Assembly (NCBI GenBank): GCA_964614535.1
Contig: CAZTOZ010000077.1
Coordinates: 1 to 8,975, forward strand
Source: JALSHZ01 sp964614535
GTDB taxonomy: Bacteria > Pseudomonadota > Gammaproteobacteria > UWMA-0217
Reading direction: 5' to 3'
DNA length: 8,975 nt
Below are positions 6,258-8,975 of the stretch, one piece after another. The notes under the pieces are model-generated. The model was not told the origin of the DNA. It ran no database searches and saw nothing but the letters and a program-made list of their open reading frames with translations. Made by a program: the position numbers and the translations under genes. Every line of letters starts with the position of its first letter. Within the stretch, counting starts at the first letter, position 1.

Positions 6258-8446
6258 TTTTTCTCATTACCTCTTGTATGTTCCGCGCGCTGGCCGATGG
6301 GCAGGCGAATGGTGAAGCGGGCGCCACCGTCGGCCTGATTGGCCACCATGATAACGCCGCCATGCTCCTCGACGATCTTCTTCACCACCGCCAACCCCAG
6401 CCCCGTGCCCCGCACCTTGGTGGTGACATAGGGTTCGAACAGGTTGTCGAGCAGATCTTCCGGGATGCCATCACCATTGTCGATCACCTCGAGCTGAATA
6501 TAGTGCTCCTGACCCGATTCCACATGCAACGTCCTCAGCCGCACCGTCACCGGCCGGTCTGCCGCCTCCATCGCATTCTTGATCAGGTTATGCAGGAGCT
6601 GCCGCAGACGGACCGCATCGGCCTTGAGCCGGGGCAGCGTCTCGTCCAGCGTCAGTTCGATGGTGACCCGGTCGCTGAAACCGGCGTAGAGTTCGGCCAC
6701 TTCACGCAGAATCTGGTTGAGATCGACGGGCTCGAACTGGGCCGGCGGAGAGCTGGCATAGTCACGAAAGGCGTTGACCATCGCCTTCATCGCATCCACC
6801 TGCTTGATGATGGTCTCGGTCGCTCGCTCCAGCACGACCGCCAGCCGCGGGTCGAGCGCGCCGGCGAGTTTGTGCTGCAGACGCTCGGCCGACAGCTGGA
6901 TCGGCGTCAGCGGGTTCTTGATCTCGTGGGCGAGGCGCCGTGCCACCTCACCCCAGGCGGCATCGCGCTGGGCACGAATGAGGTCGGTGACATCGTCGAT
7001 GACGATGACATACCCCGGCTCGCCGTCACCCTCGCCGGGCGGTAGCTGCACACCACGGCAAATCAGTACCTTGCGGCCCTTCTCGCCGAACAGCGTCAAC
7101 TGTCTGCGCCAGTCGGGCCGGCCCCGCAACAGCTCGCTCATCAGTTGATCGTAGAACGCCTGAAGCACCGGCCGGGCACGGGCCACGTCGGCAATGTGCT
7201 GGCCAATGAAGTTGTCCAGCGGCTGATCCATCTCCAGAATCCGGTTCGCCATCTCGTTGGCGGTACGGATCTTCATCTCACCGTCGAGCGTCAACACACC
7301 GGAGGAGAGATGGCCGAGCACCGTCTCCAGGTAGCTGCGCTGATTCTCCACCAGCCGCCGACTCAGCTCGGCCGACTCCCGCGCCGAGCGGATCCGGGCC
7401 GTCATCTGGTTGAACGATCGCACCAGAAAACCCAGCTCATCGTGCTGTAACACCGGCAGCCGCTTACGGTAGTCGCCATCGGCCACGGAGCGAGTGGCCG
7501 AGGCCAGCTCCAGTATCGGCGACAGCAGCCGCCGGGCCATGAAGAACGCCGCCCAGACAGCGAACAATGTGCTCAACAGCAGCACCAGCGATAAGGTCAC
7601 GCGATAGGTCTGTTTCAACGGCTTGCGCAGAAACTCCAGCCGCTTGTAGTCGAGATAGGACTGCTGCACCGAGTTGGCGAGCTGGCTCACCCCTTCCGGC
7701 AACGGGTAGATGGCGATCAACAGGCGGCTGTCCTTGTAGGGCTGTGCCCCCTGACGTCGGGTGACGACCCGGATCTGCAAACCATCTCGGCCCGCTGGCT
7801 CCAGCGCCGCGTAGGTACGGCCGCTGGCCAGCCGCACCATCACCTCCTCACTGGGAAAGCGGGGCACGATCAGTTCCAGACTACGGCTGCTGGTAGCGAT
7901 GATGCGGTTGTTGGGGCCCAGCAACGTCAACTCCGACGCGCCCAGCGACTCGCGGATGTCGTCCAGCATCACCGCCGCCATCGCCTCCGGGGCCGCTGCC
8001 AGCCGTTCCAGCGCATCACGCGTCTGCCCGGCACGCACGTCCTTGTAGAAATTGAGCGATCGCTGACTCAGTTCCAGCGCATCGGCCAGTGACGCCTCGA
8101 TCTCCACATCGAACCAGCGGTCGATCCCGGTGGAGAGAAAACGCACCGAAAACGCCCAGACGGTGAAGACCGGCACGATGGCCACGAACATGAACATCAG
8201 CACCAGCCGGGTCGTCAGCCGGGAGCCCTCGACACCGCGGATCAGGTCACGGACGATGCCGGCAAGCCGCATCGCGATGATGATGCCAAGCACCACCATC
8301 AACGCAATGTTGAAGATGAGGATCCAAATGTAGATCTCGCCGAACCAGTCCGACTTCTGCGCCGCGAACCCCATGAAATAGAGCGACAGCAGAATCAGCA
8401 GGAACAGCCCGAGGATCGGGAGCGCGGAGAGCCAGGAACGCCGCAT
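6254..8446 (-). CDS. ntrY: NtrY membrane sensor histidine kinase
   Basis: This 730-residue inner-membrane kinase phosphorylates NtrX. Three N-terminal membrane helices (about 8-28, 38-62 and 80-100) precede an extracytoplasmic domain of about 180 residues (101-282). A fourth helix (283-303) and a HAMP linker (about 304-356) follow, then a PAS domain (about 370-490). The kinase core has the H box RLAHEIKNPLTP with H507, the N box LLHNLIKNAMEA with N624, the G1 box DNGDGIP (656-662) and the G2 box GTGLGL (680-685). All key residues are present, so it should be active. The size and architecture are those of NtrY, not of the soluble NtrB. The ATG at 8446 overlaps the stop of the upstream gene as TGATG, with no Shine-Dalgarno sequence ahead of it, which suggests coupled translation. 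The signal sensed is unknown here; NtrY homologues are tied to nitrogen, redox or oxygen control and envelope functions. Confidence 0.95.
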   Translation of the reverse strand: MRRSWLSALPILGLFLLILLSLYFMGFAAQKSDWFGEIYIWILIFNIALMVVLGIIIAMRLAGIVRDLIRGVEGSRLTTRLVLMFMFVAIVPVFTVWAFSVRFLSTGIDRWFDVEIEASLADALELSQRSLNFYKDVRAGQTRDALERLAAAPEAMAAVMLDDIRESLGASELTLLGPNNRIIATSSRSLELIVPRFPSEEVMVRLASGRTYAALEPAGRDGLQIRVVTRRQGAQPYKDSRLLIAIYPLPEGVSQLANSVQQSYLDYKRLEFLRKPLKQTYRVTLSLVLLLSTLFAVWAAFFMARRLLSPILELASATRSVADGDYRKRLPVLQHDELGFLVRSFNQMTARIRSARESAELSRRLVENQRSYLETVLGHLSSGVLTLDGEMKIRTANEMANRILEMDQPLDNFIGQHIADVARARPVLQAFYDQLMSELLRGRPDWRRQLTLFGEKGRKVLICRGVQLPPGEGDGEPGYVIVIDDVTDLIRAQRDAAWGEVARRLAHEIKNPLTPIQLSAERLQHKLAGALDPRLAVVLERATETIIKQVDAMKAMVNAFRDYASSPPAQFEPVDLNQILREVAELYAGFSDRVTIELTLDETLPRLKADAVRLRQLLHNLIKNAMEAADRPVTVRLRTLHVESGQEHYIQLEVIDNGDGIPEDLLDNLFEPYVTTKVRGTGLGLAVVKKIVEEHGGVIMVANQADGGARFTIRLPIGQRAEHTRGNEKK

Positions 8447-8975
8447 CAGCCGGGACGTACCAGGGTCAGTTCGGCCCAGGGACTTTGCGCCTTCCAGGCC
8501 CGCTTGAAGAAAAACTTGACCCGCAGCGGCACCGGCAGCTGCGCCTCGTCCAGACCGATGCGGACCCGGGCCAGATAGGGCCGGCCGGGCTGCAGCAACG
8601 CCTGGTCGAGCACCGGCAGGCCGTTCACATGGGCCAGCGCCTTCAACGCCGCCACCAGGGTCGGGAAACTGCGCTGCTGCTCGGTGTTGCGATTGAACAC
8701 CAGGTAGCGCCGACTCAACGCATGGTAGCGCAGCAGATACTCCTGCGTCAGCCGCGCCACCCGCTGATCCCAGAGCAAACGCCGCGGCTCATACAGCTCA
8801 AACTCCAACACGAACGCCAGTGGCAGACCGTTGTTCAGCGCCTGCGCCATCTCGCGACTCAGCGACAGATGCAGATCGGCATCGAGGTGGTAGATCCCCT
8901 CCTCCAGCCGCAACGCCACGCGATCGACGCGAAAGTCGGGAGCATCGGCGTGGGCGGGCCAGGCGAGAAAGAACA
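8446..8975 (-). CDS. DUF4390-type secreted protein, 5' end cut by the window edge
   Basis: 175 codons are visible; the start lies beyond position 8975. The visible N-terminus, FFLAWPAHADAPDF, is the end of a signal peptide with an AHA/ADA-type cleavage site, so the mature protein should be periplasmic or membrane-anchored. A GTG/Met reading starting at 8919 would remove this signal and is therefore not the true start. The rest is a beta-rich domain that I recognise as DUF4390 from the YHLDADLHLSLSREM opening, the FELYEPRRLLWDQRVA block, the RYHALSRRYLVF block and the C-terminal VKFFFKRAWKAQSPW segment. There are no catalytic residues I can name. Its stop overlaps the ntrY start, and genes of this family are commonly found directly upstream of ntrY. 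This suggests a role in signalling to, or assembly of, the NtrY sensor, but that is inference. Confidence 0.82.
   Translation of the reverse strand, partial: FFLAWPAHADAPDFRVDRVALRLEEGIYHLDADLHLSLSREMAQALNNGLPLAFVLEFELYEPRRLLWDQRVARLTQEYLLRYHALSRRYLVFNRNTEQQRSFPTLVAALKALAHVNGLPVLDQALLQPGRPYLARVRIGLDEAQLPVPLRVKFFFKRAWKAQSPWAELTLVRPG

Overview
The window carries one strand-coherent block of eight protein genes, all read from the minus strand, so transcription runs from high to low coordinates. The content points to a Gram-negative proteobacterium, most likely a gammaproteobacterium. The reasons are a LpxL/HtrB-type acyltransferase, an NtrY/NtrX two-component system, and TrkA and TrkH at almost exactly the enterobacterial lengths. 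G+C is high (single lines in ntrX reach about 70%) but drops to about 51% over the first 300 bases. The genus cannot be named from this window. I see no tRNA, rRNA, CRISPR array, insertion sequence or phage gene.

Region 1 (8975 down to 2056) is a tightly packed five-gene run: a secreted DUF4390-type protein (cut by the window edge), the sensor kinase NtrY, the response regulator NtrX, TrkA (cytoplasmic NAD-binding gate of a potassium transporter) and TrkH (its membrane pore). The junctions are a 1-base TGATG overlap, a 4-base ATGA overlap, a 3-base gap and another TGATG overlap. This looks like one translationally coupled operon linking an envelope or redox/nitrogen sensor to potassium uptake.

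Region 2 (1898-2055) is a 158-base gap. It has no clear terminator or strong promoter, but a good Shine-Dalgarno sequence stands at its downstream end.

Region 3 (1897 down to 5) is a three-gene run: a class I SAM-dependent methyltransferase, a LpxL/HtrB-like lipid A acyltransferase paralogue and a small all-alpha MazG-like nucleotide pyrophosphohydrolase. These are joined by an ATGA overlap and a 1-base gap. They are probably cotranscribed, either from a promoter in the gap or by readthrough from trkH.

The most notable feature is NtrX. Its receiver and Fis-type DNA-binding domains look intact, but the central AAA+ domain lacks the GAFTGA sigma54-contact loop and has several substitutions at usual ATPase positions. 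It is therefore unlikely to be a classical sigma54 activator. I found no wholly new system in the window.
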